Part shown: positions 52,398-62,811 of the stretch, piece after piece | Position numbering within the stretch: position 1 is the stretch's first letter | How the letters are laid out: every line of letters begins with the position of its first letter | Assembly: GCF_036226365.1 (NCBI RefSeq) | Contig: NZ_CP108462.1 | Coordinates: 6,790,501-6,854,500, forward strand | Origin: Streptomyces sp. NBC_01262 | Lineage (GTDB): Bacteria > Actinomycetota > Actinomycetes > Streptomycetales > Streptomycetaceae | DNA: 64,000 nt | Direction of reading: 5' to 3' | Notes under the pieces: generated by a model | Told to the model about the DNA's origin: nothing | Database searches by the model: none | The model's input: only the letters and a program-made list of their open reading frames with translations | Made by a program: the position numbers and the translations under genes

Positions 52398-52752
52398 ACA
52401 ACTTCACCTGGCACGGACAGCGGGCCCTGGCCCCTCCTTGCAGTTCGAAGCCGCATGGCTGGAGCCCTACTCCTGGCCGATGCCCAGCGTGGCAGACCTT
52501 GTCGTAGCCCCGTCTGAGAACCACCGCCTTGTGCCACTGTCCAACGTCGACCATTACTACTGGTAGGCGATGCAGCCGGAGCTCCAGTTCTTCACGGAGC
52601 TGCTGTTGACCTGCGATCCAGGTTCGCGAAGCAGCACGCTGAAACCTTTTCTACGCGCGAGCCAAGCTGCCGGCGCAGACCCCGGCAAAGTGCTTCCTTG
52701 CCGACGACACGAGGGCGAACGCCGAGGCCCCGGGCTGTAAGAGCAGAGGCGG
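52398..52752. other. Intergenic region between convergent defence genes
   Basis: A frame from about 52437 to 52566 encodes FEAAWLEPYSWPMPSVADLVVAP...NVDHYYW and looks protein-like, but it has only a TTG start without a ribosome site. It may be the tail of a lost gene. Nothing else recognised. Confidence 0.35.
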
Positions 52753-55700
52753 TCAGAAGTCCAGCGGACCCCCCAGCAGACGGCCTGCCAGCCCTTCACG
52801 GATGCGTACCGCCTTGTCGTGCTGGATACGCCGATCGGCCTGCTCCGCCGCGAGGCGAGCGATCTCGTCAACCAGGCGCTGCTGTGCCTCCAGACCGGGG
52901 AGCTCGATGTCAGAATTGAGTAGATCCCTGTCCAAAGACGTCGGTGACGCCGTCGTCAATGCTTCGACACGCCGCCGTACCAAGGGGTGACGAAGCCAGG
53001 CAGCCAGGTAGTCCGGCAACAGGCGGGCCGGGTCGGGTATCAGGTGCAGCACATGGGGCGAGTGGGTGGCTTCGGGGAGTTCGCCGCGCCACACCGCCAC
53101 GCGATAGGCCCGACCAATGCGGTCCGACCTGCGCAGGCCGCCCAGCAGTACGTCACCGGGCGCCAGCCGGTGTCCCACCCTCCCGCTGCCGATGAGGTAC
53201 CGGAGGTTGGTGAGGTCGAGCCCGGCCCCAGTCATATTGCTCGGCCAGATCACGGGAAGCCCGCTCGTATCGGTGGAAGACGGTCCGGCGGCACCCCTGG
53301 TGAGAGAGAGCACGACATCGCCCAGGGACAGCCGTTCCACGTCGGAGCTCCGCCCGTCAACGGCGTCGAGAACGGGCAGCAGGGCAAAGTGCTGTTTGAT
53401 GTCGAGTTTGGCGATCTCGCCCTTGATGGCCCCTTCGGCCTCGATGACGTTGAAGAGAAGTTCGGCGTCCCGGTGCCGGGGATCCACGCCGCTCTGTTGC
53501 GACCATGGGGTCTGCCGCAGGGCGCGGGAGGTGGCCGAGAAGCCCGGCAAGCGGCCCTCGATCTCCTGGAAGGACAGCCCGTACTTGGCGTCCCACGCCT
53601 CGTACAGCGCGGTGAATTCCGAACGGCGCTCGCCCAGAATTCTCGTCAGGCGCCCGGAGAGATCGTCCCGCAGGACGCCGAGGACGACGGCCCGAGCGCC
53701 CTCAGCGTCCAGCGCACGGCGAGCTTCTTCGAGCGGCATGTCCGCTTCCAGTTCGCGTACCCGACGGACTGCCGCCGAACGAGCCCTGCGCAAGGCGGGC
53801 AGCCCCGCCAAGACGTCGGAATAGAGGTCGGCCTCCCCCTGCTCCTCCGCGGCCTTCGCGTCTTTGAGCTGGGCGGAGAGTTCATCGGCCCGCTCCCGGG
53901 CGGCGGAGAGTTCACTTAGGAAGCCCGGCAGGAGGGCCGGGACGACCGGATGTTCAAGAGCAGTATCGAGTTCGTAGCGCCCCCTGGGCCGCGCGGCGGT
54001 CAGCCTGTCGTCCACGTCCGCGCACCAGTCGTCGACGACGGCCGCGAAGCCCCGGGCGGCGAGTGTCCTGTACGTCGCTTCACTCTGCCCCAGCCAGTCT
54101 TCGACCAGACCGTCCACGGCATAGCTGTCCAGCAGGCCGATCTGGGCGAGCGGCATCCGGACGGTGTCGGCTACTGCGGTACGTAGAGCTGCCCACGGCA
54201 CTCGGCCCGGCTGCCCCGGAACGCTGCTGCTGTCGAAGCGGAAAGCAGCCGAGATCTGGGCAGTGACGGACTCCCAAGCCTTGTCAAAGGCCTCCCACAA
54301 GGTACTCTCCCGCGTGTGCGCCATGCGGGTCAGCGTGCGCGTGTCCGGGCGCTCTCCCCGGGCACGGAAGTCCAGATACTCGGAATCTCCGGCCCGCTCC
54401 TGGAAGAGATCGGTGGGCTGCACCCCGTACGCGTCCAGCAGCGGCTTCGCCGCGGCGACCTCGACGGCGGGCATACCGCCTTCGAGGTGGGCGCGCAGGT
54501 CCTGCCGTTCCGTCGCCGCCTCGTGCCGCACATAGCGGTGGACGGTGAGGTTGTCGGCGTTCTCCGTCAGTGTCTCGCGCGTTACGAACTTTGAGAATCC
54601 AGGCACTTCCGTGCGGGAATGGAAGGTGGCGGCGATCTTCTCCACATGCTCGGGGAGCAGAACATTCTGCGCCCGCCCGGCGCAGTATTCGCCTTCCGCA
54701 TTGATGAACAGGACGCGGCCCCGATGCCGCGATTCGGGACGCTGGGCGGCCCGGAGCACCAGCACACAGGCGGGAATGCCCGTGCCATAGAAGAGGTTGG
54801 GGGACAGAGCGATGACTGCCTCGATCAGGTCGGCGTCCAGCAGGCGCGTACGGATCTCCCGTTCCCCCGCACCACGGAAGAGAACGCCCTGTGGCATGAC
54901 GGTGACCACGGAACCGTTCCGTCCCTGCGCCATGTGCAGCATGTGTTGGAGGAACATCAGGTCGGCTTTGCCGCGTTCGGACGTCGTTCCGTACGGCATG
55001 CGCTCGGCGGCGTGGGGCACCACCGCCAGGCTGTAGTCCATAGAGAAGGGCGGGTTGCTTACCACCAGGTCGAAGCCGTCACCGGGCGCCTTCGGGTGGG
55101 TGAGCGCGTCCCCTTGAGTCAGCGAGTACCGCTCAGCACCGTGCAACTGCATGTTCAAGCTGGCAAGGAGGAGGCACCCGCTGTTCGCGTCCTGGCCGGC
55201 GAGGAACAGGCTGCCCGCGTCCCCGCCGTGGTCGCGCACGTACCGCCGCGCGTCGATCAGCATGCCGCCCGTTCCCACACACGGGTCGTACACGCGCATA
55301 CCTGCACCCGGCCGTCCGAGTGCCGTCAGCAATCGGACGACGCCGCGAGGAGTGTAGAACTCGCCGCCCTTGCGACTGGCTGCGTCAGCCGACCATCGCA
55401 ACAGTGACTCGAACGCATCGCCCAGCACATCGGGGTGGGCGAGGTCGTCGTCGCCCAGGCGAAGGCGGCCGAAGTGCTCAATCACCCGCGTCATCCCGGC
55501 GTGTGACCGCTTAGTGGTGCCTCCCGGGGGAAGGCTGGCGGCTTCGGCAGACTGCGGCCCCTCATTGGCCAGAGCCGCGAAGACGGCCCGCAGCCGCTCC
55601 TCAGCGGGCAATCCATCCGAGGCCTCGGTCAGTCGGGCCCAGCGTGCCGCCTTCGGCAGGGTGTCGCCGTACCTGTCGTTGGCCTGCTTCAGATGAAGCA

Positions 55701-55806
55701 AGGCGCCGATGACAGGTGCGTACTCCGCCGGCTCCAGCGAGCCGCGCAGTAGATCCGCCGCTTCCATAAGCCGGCGCTCAAGCCGTTCGACCGTCATCCT
55801 GGCCAT
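52753..55806 (-). CDS. Type I-like HsdM-HsdS fusion DNA methyltransferase
   Basis: 1017 residues; minus-strand ATG 55806 is 5 nt after AAGGGGGG (an ATG at 55842 would add 12 residues). HsdM landmarks: GGEFYTPRGVVRLL, motif I YDPCVGTGGML, motif IV VVSNPPFSMDY and GTGIPACVLVL. After about residue 480 come coiled-coil spacers (ERADELSAQLKDAKAAEEQGEADLY) and an HsdS-like target-recognition region with LSLGDVVLSLTRGA, LAPGDVLLGGLRRS and a closing IELPGLEAQQRLVDEIARL. No HsdR is present, so restriction as such is not expected from this gene alone. Confidence 0.8.
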   Translation of the reverse strand: MARMTVERLERRLMEAADLLRGSLEPAEYAPVIGALLHLKQANDRYGDTLPKAARWARLTEASDGLPAEERLRAVFAALANEGPQSAEAASLPPGGTTKRSHAGMTRVIEHFGRLRLGDDDLAHPDVLGDAFESLLRWSADAASRKGGEFYTPRGVVRLLTALGRPGAGMRVYDPCVGTGGMLIDARRYVRDHGGDAGSLFLAGQDANSGCLLLASLNMQLHGAERYSLTQGDALTHPKAPGDGFDLVVSNPPFSMDYSLAVVPHAAERMPYGTTSERGKADLMFLQHMLHMAQGRNGSVVTVMPQGVLFRGAGEREIRTRLLDADLIEAVIALSPNLFYGTGIPACVLVLRAAQRPESRHRGRVLFINAEGEYCAGRAQNVLLPEHVEKIAATFHSRTEVPGFSKFVTRETLTENADNLTVHRYVRHEAATERQDLRAHLEGGMPAVEVAAAKPLLDAYGVQPTDLFQERAGDSEYLDFRARGERPDTRTLTRMAHTRESTLWEAFDKAWESVTAQISAAFRFDSSSVPGQPGRVPWAALRTAVADTVRMPLAQIGLLDSYAVDGLVEDWLGQSEATYRTLAARGFAAVVDDWCADVDDRLTAARPRGRYELDTALEHPVVPALLPGFLSELSAARERADELSAQLKDAKAAEEQGEADLYSDVLAGLPALRRARSAAVRRVRELEADMPLEEARRALDAEGARAVVLGVLRDDLSGRLTRILGERRSEFTALYEAWDAKYGLSFQEIEGRLPGFSATSRALRQTPWSQQSGVDPRHRDAELLFNVIEAEGAIKGEIAKLDIKQHFALLPVLDAVDGRSSDVERLSLGDVVLSLTRGAAGPSSTDTSGLPVIWPSNMTGAGLDLTNLRYLIGSGRVGHRLAPGDVLLGGLRRSDRIGRAYRVAVWRGELPEATHSPHVLHLIPDPARLLPDYLAAWLRHPLVRRRVEALTTASPTSLDRDLLNSDIELPGLEAQQRLVDEIARLAAEQADRRIQHDKAVRIREGLAGRLLGGPLDF

Positions 55807-55911
55807 GTCGGCCCCCCTTGCCAGTGCCTTTGTGCAGCCCATGGACCGCGTGACGTGTCCGGTACATCTCTTCAGATGATTCAGCGGTCCGGAGACCGGT
55901 CCGTCACCGCG

Positions 55912-56622
55912 TCAGTAATCGGCGATGCCGAGGCCATCCTCGACGAACTGCCAGACGTTGGTGTACGGATCCCAGCGGGTTTGATCCGGTCCCCCGTGCT
56001 GGCCATTGATTCGCTCGGCGTACTGGCGGGCCTTCTTGTAGCCGTCGTCCAGCTGGCCGGGCCTGATGCGTTTGGCGTCGTCCGGCGACACCGAACCGGC
56101 CGGACCGTAGCTCTCGATGAACCGCGGGTGGTGCTTCAGTCGGTCCACCACGCTGTCGCAGACGCCGCCGAACGTGCTCGTGTAGTTCTGGAAGTGCAGC
56201 AGCCGCCACAGCTCGAAGCACGGGTGCGAGTACGCGATGCGCACGCCCGCTTGGCGAGCCTCCGCGAAGGCAGTCGGGATGCCCTGGTGCTGATCGCGGT
56301 CGAACAGGCACCACACCTGCGGCCAGTTCCAGGCGTCCTGGCGCAGTCCGGCCTCCTTCGCGGCGCGCTCGGCCTTCTTGAGCTTGTCAACGGCGTCCCT
56401 GACGAGCGGCACTGGCTTGCGTCGGGCACCCGACACCTGAGCATTCGCGATGAAGTGGTGGACCCGGTGCTCCGGAGTCGCGCGGGTGCCGTTTTTGACG
56501 ACCCACTCGACGAATTCGGGCTCTGTGACCTCCCCTTCGGTGAAGACGAAAACCTCGCGCGCACGCTCACCGCGTGGCTGTCTCGCGCGCTGAACCGACT
56601 CCCGCCCCCTGGTCCTGACCAT
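55912..56622 (-). CDS. RloB-family protein (AbiLii-like)
   Basis: 236 residues; the ATG at 56622 shares its A with the upstream stop (TGATG). RloB landmarks: VFVFTEGEVTEPEF near the start, VWCLFDRDQHQGIP in the middle and IAYSHPCFELWRLLHFQNY. The family has a TOPRIM-like acidic core (E...DxD) and is encoded beside AAA ATPases in AbiL-type abortive infection and near type I restriction loci. It probably acts as the nuclease effector of the pair. Confidence 0.8.
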   Translation of the reverse strand: MVRTRGRESVQRARQPRGERAREVFVFTEGEVTEPEFVEWVVKNGTRATPEHRVHHFIANAQVSGARRKPVPLVRDAVDKLKKAERAAKEAGLRQDAWNWPQVWCLFDRDQHQGIPTAFAEARQAGVRIAYSHPCFELWRLLHFQNYTSTFGGVCDSVVDRLKHHPRFIESYGPAGSVSPDDAKRIRPGQLDDGYKKARQYAERINGQHGGPDQTRWDPYTNVWQFVEDGLGIADY

Positions 56623-57875
56623 CAGTCGCGTCCCGTCTCCCCTGCCCGTGCCTTCAGCACCCTGCGTCCGATCTGCCCTTCCGTGACCCGGGGGACCGCT
56701 CCGAAGGATCCCGCGAGATATGAGTCCATGAGGTCCTCCTCCGCGCCCGGCTCCACGTCGCTGAGCGGGTACAACTCAGTCGCTCCCGCGTCGTCCTTCT
56801 GCGTCAGCCAGATCTGTCCAGGCTCCAGAGGACGCCCGCCCCTGGGAGCTCTGAGCAGTGACGGGTCGTGGGAGGTGAAGACGAGCTGTGCACCCTTCGT
56901 ATTGCTCCACGGGGCCTGGAAGAGCCGCACGACCTCGGCGGCGAAACGCGGGTGCAGACTGGCGTCCAGTTCGTCAATCAGCAGGACCGCCCCGTCGTCG
57001 AGGGCCCGCAGCAGCGGCCCGATCAGCGCGAACCACGAGCGGGTCCCGAATGACTCGCTCTGCCAGTCCATCGGGACGGCTTCGCCGCCCTCGCCATGGT
57101 GCAGCAGCCGGACGACGGGGCGCTCACCGAGCCGTTGCTCGACCCTGGCCCCGCTGATACCGAGGTCGGCCACACGCATCAGTTCTTCGATGCGTTCCCG
57201 GAATCTGTCGTCGAGCAGGTGTCCGGCGGTGTAGCCCTCCCGTTCCAGGCGCTCCACCTCCGGATTGATGTCCCACAGGTTGAGCTTGAACCAGTCGTAG
57301 ATCCGGGTGAGCTGCGGGTGGTTGTCATTGGCCGCGCGGGACAGCAGCAGCGCATTTTGCCGAGTCGTCCTGGCCAGCCGTGCACGGTCCTGCACGCGCT
57401 CGCCCGGGAATTCGAAGGGCTCTGCTCGCCTGGCGTCACGGTCGAGCCATACCTGCCGCCGGCCTTTCGGATACGAGTGCAGCCACTCGGCCTCCACCCG
57501 CTCCGCACCCAGCTCGAAGCCGTACGTCCAGCGGACCTGGTCTTCCAGGACGAAGTCGGCTTCGTAAAAGGTGGGTTCGGCGGCGGACTTCGCGTCCAAG
57601 GCGAACTCGTCCCGGGGGATGCCCTGCCGGGAGGTCCACTGCGCGTACGAGCCGAGGACGGCTTCCCGCATCTTCGTGAGAGCGGCGATCACATTCGATT
57701 TGCCGGAGGCGTTCGCGCCGAAGACTCCTACCAGCGGATAGACATCCACGGTCTTGCCGTCAGAGAGTTCCACCGCACGAGCCACGTCGGATTTTTCGCC
57801 GGCAGGCACAACAAAGGAGAGCTCCTGCTCGTCACGCAGCGACCGGACATTCGCCACGCGGAAGCTCAGCAACAT
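56622..57875 (-). CDS. AAA/ABC-type ATPase (RloA/AbiLi-like)
   Basis: 417 residues; minus-strand ATG 57875 is 8 nt after GGGAGG (ATG 57902 would add 9 residues). The N-terminus LLSFRVANVRSLRDEQELSFVV and Walker A VFGANASGKSNVI are typical of RecF/SMC-like AAA_15/21 proteins. Walker B is VLLIDELDASLHPRFA, followed by LVFTSHD. It lies first in a three-gene minus-strand run with RloB and the HsdM-S fusion, suggesting one operon. Confidence 0.84.
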   Translation of the reverse strand: MLLSFRVANVRSLRDEQELSFVVPAGEKSDVARAVELSDGKTVDVYPLVGVFGANASGKSNVIAALTKMREAVLGSYAQWTSRQGIPRDEFALDAKSAAEPTFYEADFVLEDQVRWTYGFELGAERVEAEWLHSYPKGRRQVWLDRDARRAEPFEFPGERVQDRARLARTTRQNALLLSRAANDNHPQLTRIYDWFKLNLWDINPEVERLEREGYTAGHLLDDRFRERIEELMRVADLGISGARVEQRLGERPVVRLLHHGEGGEAVPMDWQSESFGTRSWFALIGPLLRALDDGAVLLIDELDASLHPRFAAEVVRLFQAPWSNTKGAQLVFTSHDPSLLRAPRGGRPLEPGQIWLTQKDDAGATELYPLSDVEPGAEEDLMDSYLAGSFGAVPRVTEGQIGRRVLKARAGETGRD

Positions 57876-57962
57876 GCCGTGATCCTCCCGATCGTCCCGC
57901 ACAGGGTAGCGGCACCATTGATGATGCGCCTACGAAACGACACGCGCCCATGCACGGGGCAG

Positions 57963-58568
57963 GGGGGCGGAGCCGTTGCGCATTGGAAGGGGACTCCGCT
58001 GCGCCATGGTTCGATCGCGTCCGCTGAGCTGGGGTGACGTCCAGGATTCCGTGTCGGGCAGGTCTCTCAGGAGCGTCAGGGACCATGGAGGGACCGCAAG
58101 GACAGGAACCAACCGGCAAGGACCGCGCAAGGCTGACAGAGATGCACACACCTGACCTGCAAGAACGCCGAGAATCGGCACTGATCGGCAAGGACCGCCA
58201 AGATCCCCAATGGACTCATAATCCGTCGGTCGTGGGTTCGAGTCCCACCCGCCCCACTCCGGAAGGCCTCTGACCTGCGGAAACGCTCCTTGTGGGGTGT
58301 TGGAACGTCAACTATGGCTCAGCGGACTGAATCCGCTGCTCGCGAGTTTGGAATCTCGTGGGTCTCGTGCTGTCCGGAAATGCCCTGATGGCTCTGACCT
58401 GCGACGGAACAGGTAATCAAGACTGTCGTCGGCCTCCGGGTCCGCTGCCCTGGGACTCGATGCCAAGGTCCAGGGACCAGACAGGGACCAAGACGGCGCC
58501 GACGCGATGCGTCGAGTGCGTGGGATCCAGAGTCGGGGCACTTCTCATTACCTGGCTGTGGGCCGTCG
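57963..58568 (+). repeat. Repeat R, copy B (about 606 bp)
   Basis: Second long copy of R. Its left edge lies 88 bp from the start of the AbiLi-like gene. Its right edge (GGGCCGTCG at 58568) joins directly to the interior of an RHS coding frame. The embedded tRNA fragment and second tRNA-like fragment are both present. Confidence 0.8.
58212..58257 (+). repeat. tRNA 3' fragment / att-like core, copy B
   Basis: The same 46 bp as copy A without a mismatch; no 5' tRNA half upstream. It forms the right boundary of the defence block and the left boundary of the RHS block. Confidence 0.85.
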
Positions 58569-61500
58569 AAGACCGACTACGTCAACAACGAGGACGCCAA
58601 CATCGTCGGCCTGCCCAAGCAGGTCCGGATGACGGCCACTTCCTGCGCGGACTACGCCTCCGCCGACCCGGCCACCCAGCTCAAGTCCGTCACCCGCACC
58701 AGCTACGACGGCCAGGCCTGGGGCGCCGTCCCTACCAGGGGCCTGCCCACCAGCACCGCCACCCCTGACGGCAAGGGCGCCTGCTGCTCGGTCGTGGTCG
58801 GCACCACGTACGACCCACTGGGCCGGCCCCGCAAAGGTGACCGACCCGCTCAAGGGCGTCGCCGAGACCCAGTACACCCCCGCTGACACGGGCGGCCCGG
58901 TCACCGCGATCAAGACCATCGATCCCAAGGGCTTCACCAGCACCACCACGTACGATCCCGGCCGCGGCCTGGCCCTCGCCGTCACCGACGCCAACGGCAA
59001 GGTCAGCCGGACCGAGTACGACGCCCTCGGCCGCCTGGTGAAGGGCTGGTCAGCCTCCCGTTCCTCCGGCAGTCAGGCACCCGACGTCATCATCACGTAC
59101 CGGCTGGCTGTCGCCACCACGAGCGTCACCAAGCCCACCGCCGTCACCGTCCAGACCCTCAAGGACGACGGCACCACCTACGCCCGTCAGGTCACCCTCT
59201 ACGACGGCCTCGGCCGCGTCTTCCAGACCCAGAGCGAGGCCCACGGCCCGGGTCGCATCATCAGCGACACCCGCTACAACGACCACGGCCTCGTCCGCGA
59301 ACAGACCGGCACCTACCTCGCCAAGGGCGAGCCCGAGGCCGCCCAGTTCAAGCGCAAGACCGACTCCGTCGTGGCCAGCCTGACCCGGACCACGTACGAC
59401 GGCCTGGAACGCCCGGTGAAGACCACCCTGGTCAACAGCGGCAAGGCTGCCTACTCCGACAGCACCACCTACGGCGACAACTGGACGATCTCCCGCCCGG
59501 CCGGCGGCGCCACCCCCGCCGTCAAGACCTGGACCGACGCCCTCGGCCGCGTCAGTCTCATCCAGCACTACACCAACACCGGCCTCAGCCACTGGCGCAA
59601 CACCTCGTACTCCTACGACGCCCGGGGCAACCGCATCGGCGTCAAGGACCAGGCCGGCAACCAGTGGACGTACACCTACGACGCCCGGGGCCGCCTCACC
59701 AACTCGACCGACCCTGACATCGGCAGCGCCTCCTTCTCCTACGACGACCTCGACCGGCAGATCACCGCCACCGACTCGCAGACCCGCACCACCTACACCG
59801 ACTACGACGAGATCGGCCGCATCAAGGCGATCCACGAGGGCTCGGCAACCGCCGCCCCCACCAAGGAGTTCACCTACGACCTGCCCGGCGCGCTCGGCAA
59901 GCCCGCCTCCTCCACCCGGCACGACGCCACCGGCGACTACATCGAGCGCGTCACCGGCTACGACAGCGAATACCGGCCCACCGGGCGAGAGATCGTCATC
60001 CCCTCGAACGACGCCACCGCCGGGCTGTCCGGCACCTACAAGTACGACTACACCTACACGCCCAGCGGCAAGCCGCTCACCACCACCCTCCCGGCGGTCG
60101 GCGGCCTCGCCCGCGAGAAGGTCGTCACCCGCTACGACAGCGACGGCCTCGCCGAATCCACCTCCGGCCTGACCTGGTACACCAGCGACGTCACCTACTC
60201 CGCCTTCGGAGAGGCGCTGCGCTCGGTCAGCGGCCCCCAGCCCTACCGCGTGTGGACCACCAACTTCATCGACGAGCACACCGGCCGCCTCCAGCGCACC
60301 GTCTGGGACCGGGAGACCGCGAACTCGCACCGCGTCGCCGACTCCTACTACTCCTACGACCGCGCCGGAAACCTCACCTCCAGCGCCCGCAACCTCACCG
60401 ACGGCACCACCTCCGCTTGGGACACCCAGTGCTTCACCTACGACCAACTCGGTGAACTGGCCAACGCCTGGACCTCCACCATCGCCGTCGGCACCTCCGG
60501 CACCGGCTGCAAGTCCGCCTCCGGCACCGTCTGGGGCTACCGGCAGGACGGACAGACCTCGGCGGGCCCGATCGCAGAAGCCCCGGCCACCGACTCCGCA
60601 GGCAACGACATCGACATCTCGGCGTCCCTGGCCGGCGCGGCCCCCGCCTCCGGCACCGTCACCACCGGCTCCACCGCTTACTGGCAGTCCTTCACCTTCG
60701 ACGTCATCGGCAACCGCGCCTCGCTGACCGAGCACAACACCGCCGACTCGACGCAGGACAAGAAGTACACGTACGGCTACGGCAAGACGGTCACCGGCAA
60801 CGGCACCAGCACCCCGACCCTCACCCAGCCGCACACCGTCACCAGCGTCACCCCCTCCGCCGGTACCGCGTCCGCGTACGCCTACGACCCCGGCGGCAAC
60901 AACCAGACCCGCACCGTGGCAGGCGGCACCCAGAACCTGGTGTGGAACGCCGAGAACAAGGTCACCCAGATCAGCGGCTTCGGTGACGGCGCCGGCCCCA
61001 TAGCGGGCCTGTCCGGCAAGTGCCTGGACGACGCCGGCGCCTCCACCGCCGACGGCAGCCCGATCCAGCTCTACCGTTGCAACAACACTGTGGCCCAGCA
61101 GTGGAAGCTCACCGGCGACACCCTCCAAGTCATGGGCAAGTGCGCCGCCGCCAACGGAACCGCCAACGGTACCAAGATCCTCCTTGCCACCTGCGACGGC
61201 AGCGCCGCCCAGAAGTTCACCGTCCGTTCCGCGGACAAGAGCCTCTACAACCCTGCCTCCGGCAAGTGCATCGACGTCCCCAGTGCCAACGACACCGACA
61301 GCACCGACCTTCAGCTCTACACCTGCAACGCCACAGCGGGTCAGCAGTGGACCCCCGGTGACCGCACCACCTACGTCTACGACGCCACCGGCAACCGGAT
61401 CCTCCAGCACAGCGCCGCCGGCAGCGTCCTCTACCTCGGCGAGACCGAGATCTCCGCCGACAACAAGGGCAACGTCCAGAACGCCAGCCGCAGCTACGCC

Positions 61501-62781
61501 CAGTCCGGCGCCCCGACCGTCGTCCGCTCCACCCAGTACGGCAACACCACCGGCCACAAGCTCAGCGTCCTGCTCAGCGACGCCCTCGGCACCGCCACCA
61601 CCTCCGTCAACGAGGCCGAGGGCCAGGCCCTCACCCGCCGCTCCTTCAAGCCCTTCGGCGAGACCCGGGGCACGAAGCCCGCCGTCTGGCCGAACAAGCG
61701 TTCCTACCTCGGATCCGGCGTCGACGACACGACCACGGCCCTCACCCACCTTGGTGCCCGCGAGTACGACCCGGCCACCGGACACTTCCTGTCCGCTGAC
61801 CCGGTCATCGACCCCTCCAATCCGCTCTCGATCAACGGGTACACGTACGCCAACAACAACCCGGTGACCAAGAGCGACCCAGACGGCCTCCAGCCCATCG
61901 AGTGCTGGGAAGGCGAAGCCGTTTGCAGAGGCGGCAAGATCGTCTCGGCCCTGCCGCCGCCGGAGGTCAACCCCGCCAAGGCGCTCACGGCGGATACCTC
62001 GCACGGCAGAAACGTCATCTACGACGAGCGCGGCGTGCCCCACACCCTGACCGGGGCGACCAAGAACGTCTCCGAGAACGTCGCCTTCGACTACATGAAC
62101 GAGGACCTGCGCAACGCGGGCAAGTACTACGACGGTTCCGCGAAGGGCAGCGGCTCCCAGTACCTCTGGCAGGACGACAATGGTGTCATTCCCAAGAAGG
62201 GACTCTGGCACGGTGCCGACGGTAACCACACAGCGGCCGGGGCGACAGCCGACTTCATCAAGGTGACCTGGAAGAACGGCAAGATCGTCAGCGTCGCGAC
62301 ATGGGACGCCAACGAGAGCAATGCCAAGGTGTTCAACGCGGACAACACCGCCAAGACCGTCAACGGCAAGATGGACCCCCAGGCGAAGGGCCAGACCCAG
62401 AACGTGGTCTACGTGGCGAAGAGCCAGGCCGAGGCGGAGGCGATCCGGGACCGCTTCGTAGGGAACAAGAATGTCCGTGTGATCTTCCCTGACAACGAAT
62501 TCGACACTCATCGCCTTCAGCCGCTGGTCCGCAAGGTCAGCGGCGGAACCCTCACCATCATCCCCGGCGAGCAAGCCGGCAAGACCCCGAGAACGCCTAC
62601 CGTCGCCGAACCGGAGACCGGGGGCGGCGGAGGTCGCATGGGTAAAATGATGGGTGCCTTCGGTGTCGTGGGCGAACTCTTCACCATCTACGGCGCGATG
62701 CGCGATTACCAGTACTGGGAGGAGACCGGCTGTGACCCGTCCGGGCTCATGGGCGGCTGCGGCCCCCAGCACGAGTCCTAG
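58569..62781 (+). CDS. 5'-truncated RHS/YD-repeat toxin with ricin-type lectin insert
   Basis: The frame is already inside an RHS protein when it emerges from repeat R (TDYVNNEDANIVGLPKQV). It shifts by one base at a C4 run, 58827-58830 (YDPLGRP then AKVTDPLKGVAETQY), and continues from 58837 to the stop. Many YD repeats follow (YDARGRLTNSTDPDIGSASFSYDDLDRQ). A ricin-B-like module (about 61000-61365: LSGKCLDDAG ... VAQQWKL, GKCIDVPSA ... GQQWTPG) interrupts them. The RHS core ends with LGAREYDPATGHFLSADPVIDP...NPVTKSDPDGLQP. The remaining about 300 residues are the toxin domain, of no family I recognise, ending in a GGCGPQHES tail. No N-terminal signal or start is visible. Confidence 0.78.
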
Positions 62782-62811
62782 AAATACGAGAGAGAAGCAG
62801 TCAGAGCGCCC

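Noticed and set aside
52437-52566. A short protein-like frame after the STAND gene
   Set aside because: Only a TTG start, no ribosome site and no recognisable family; at most a relic.
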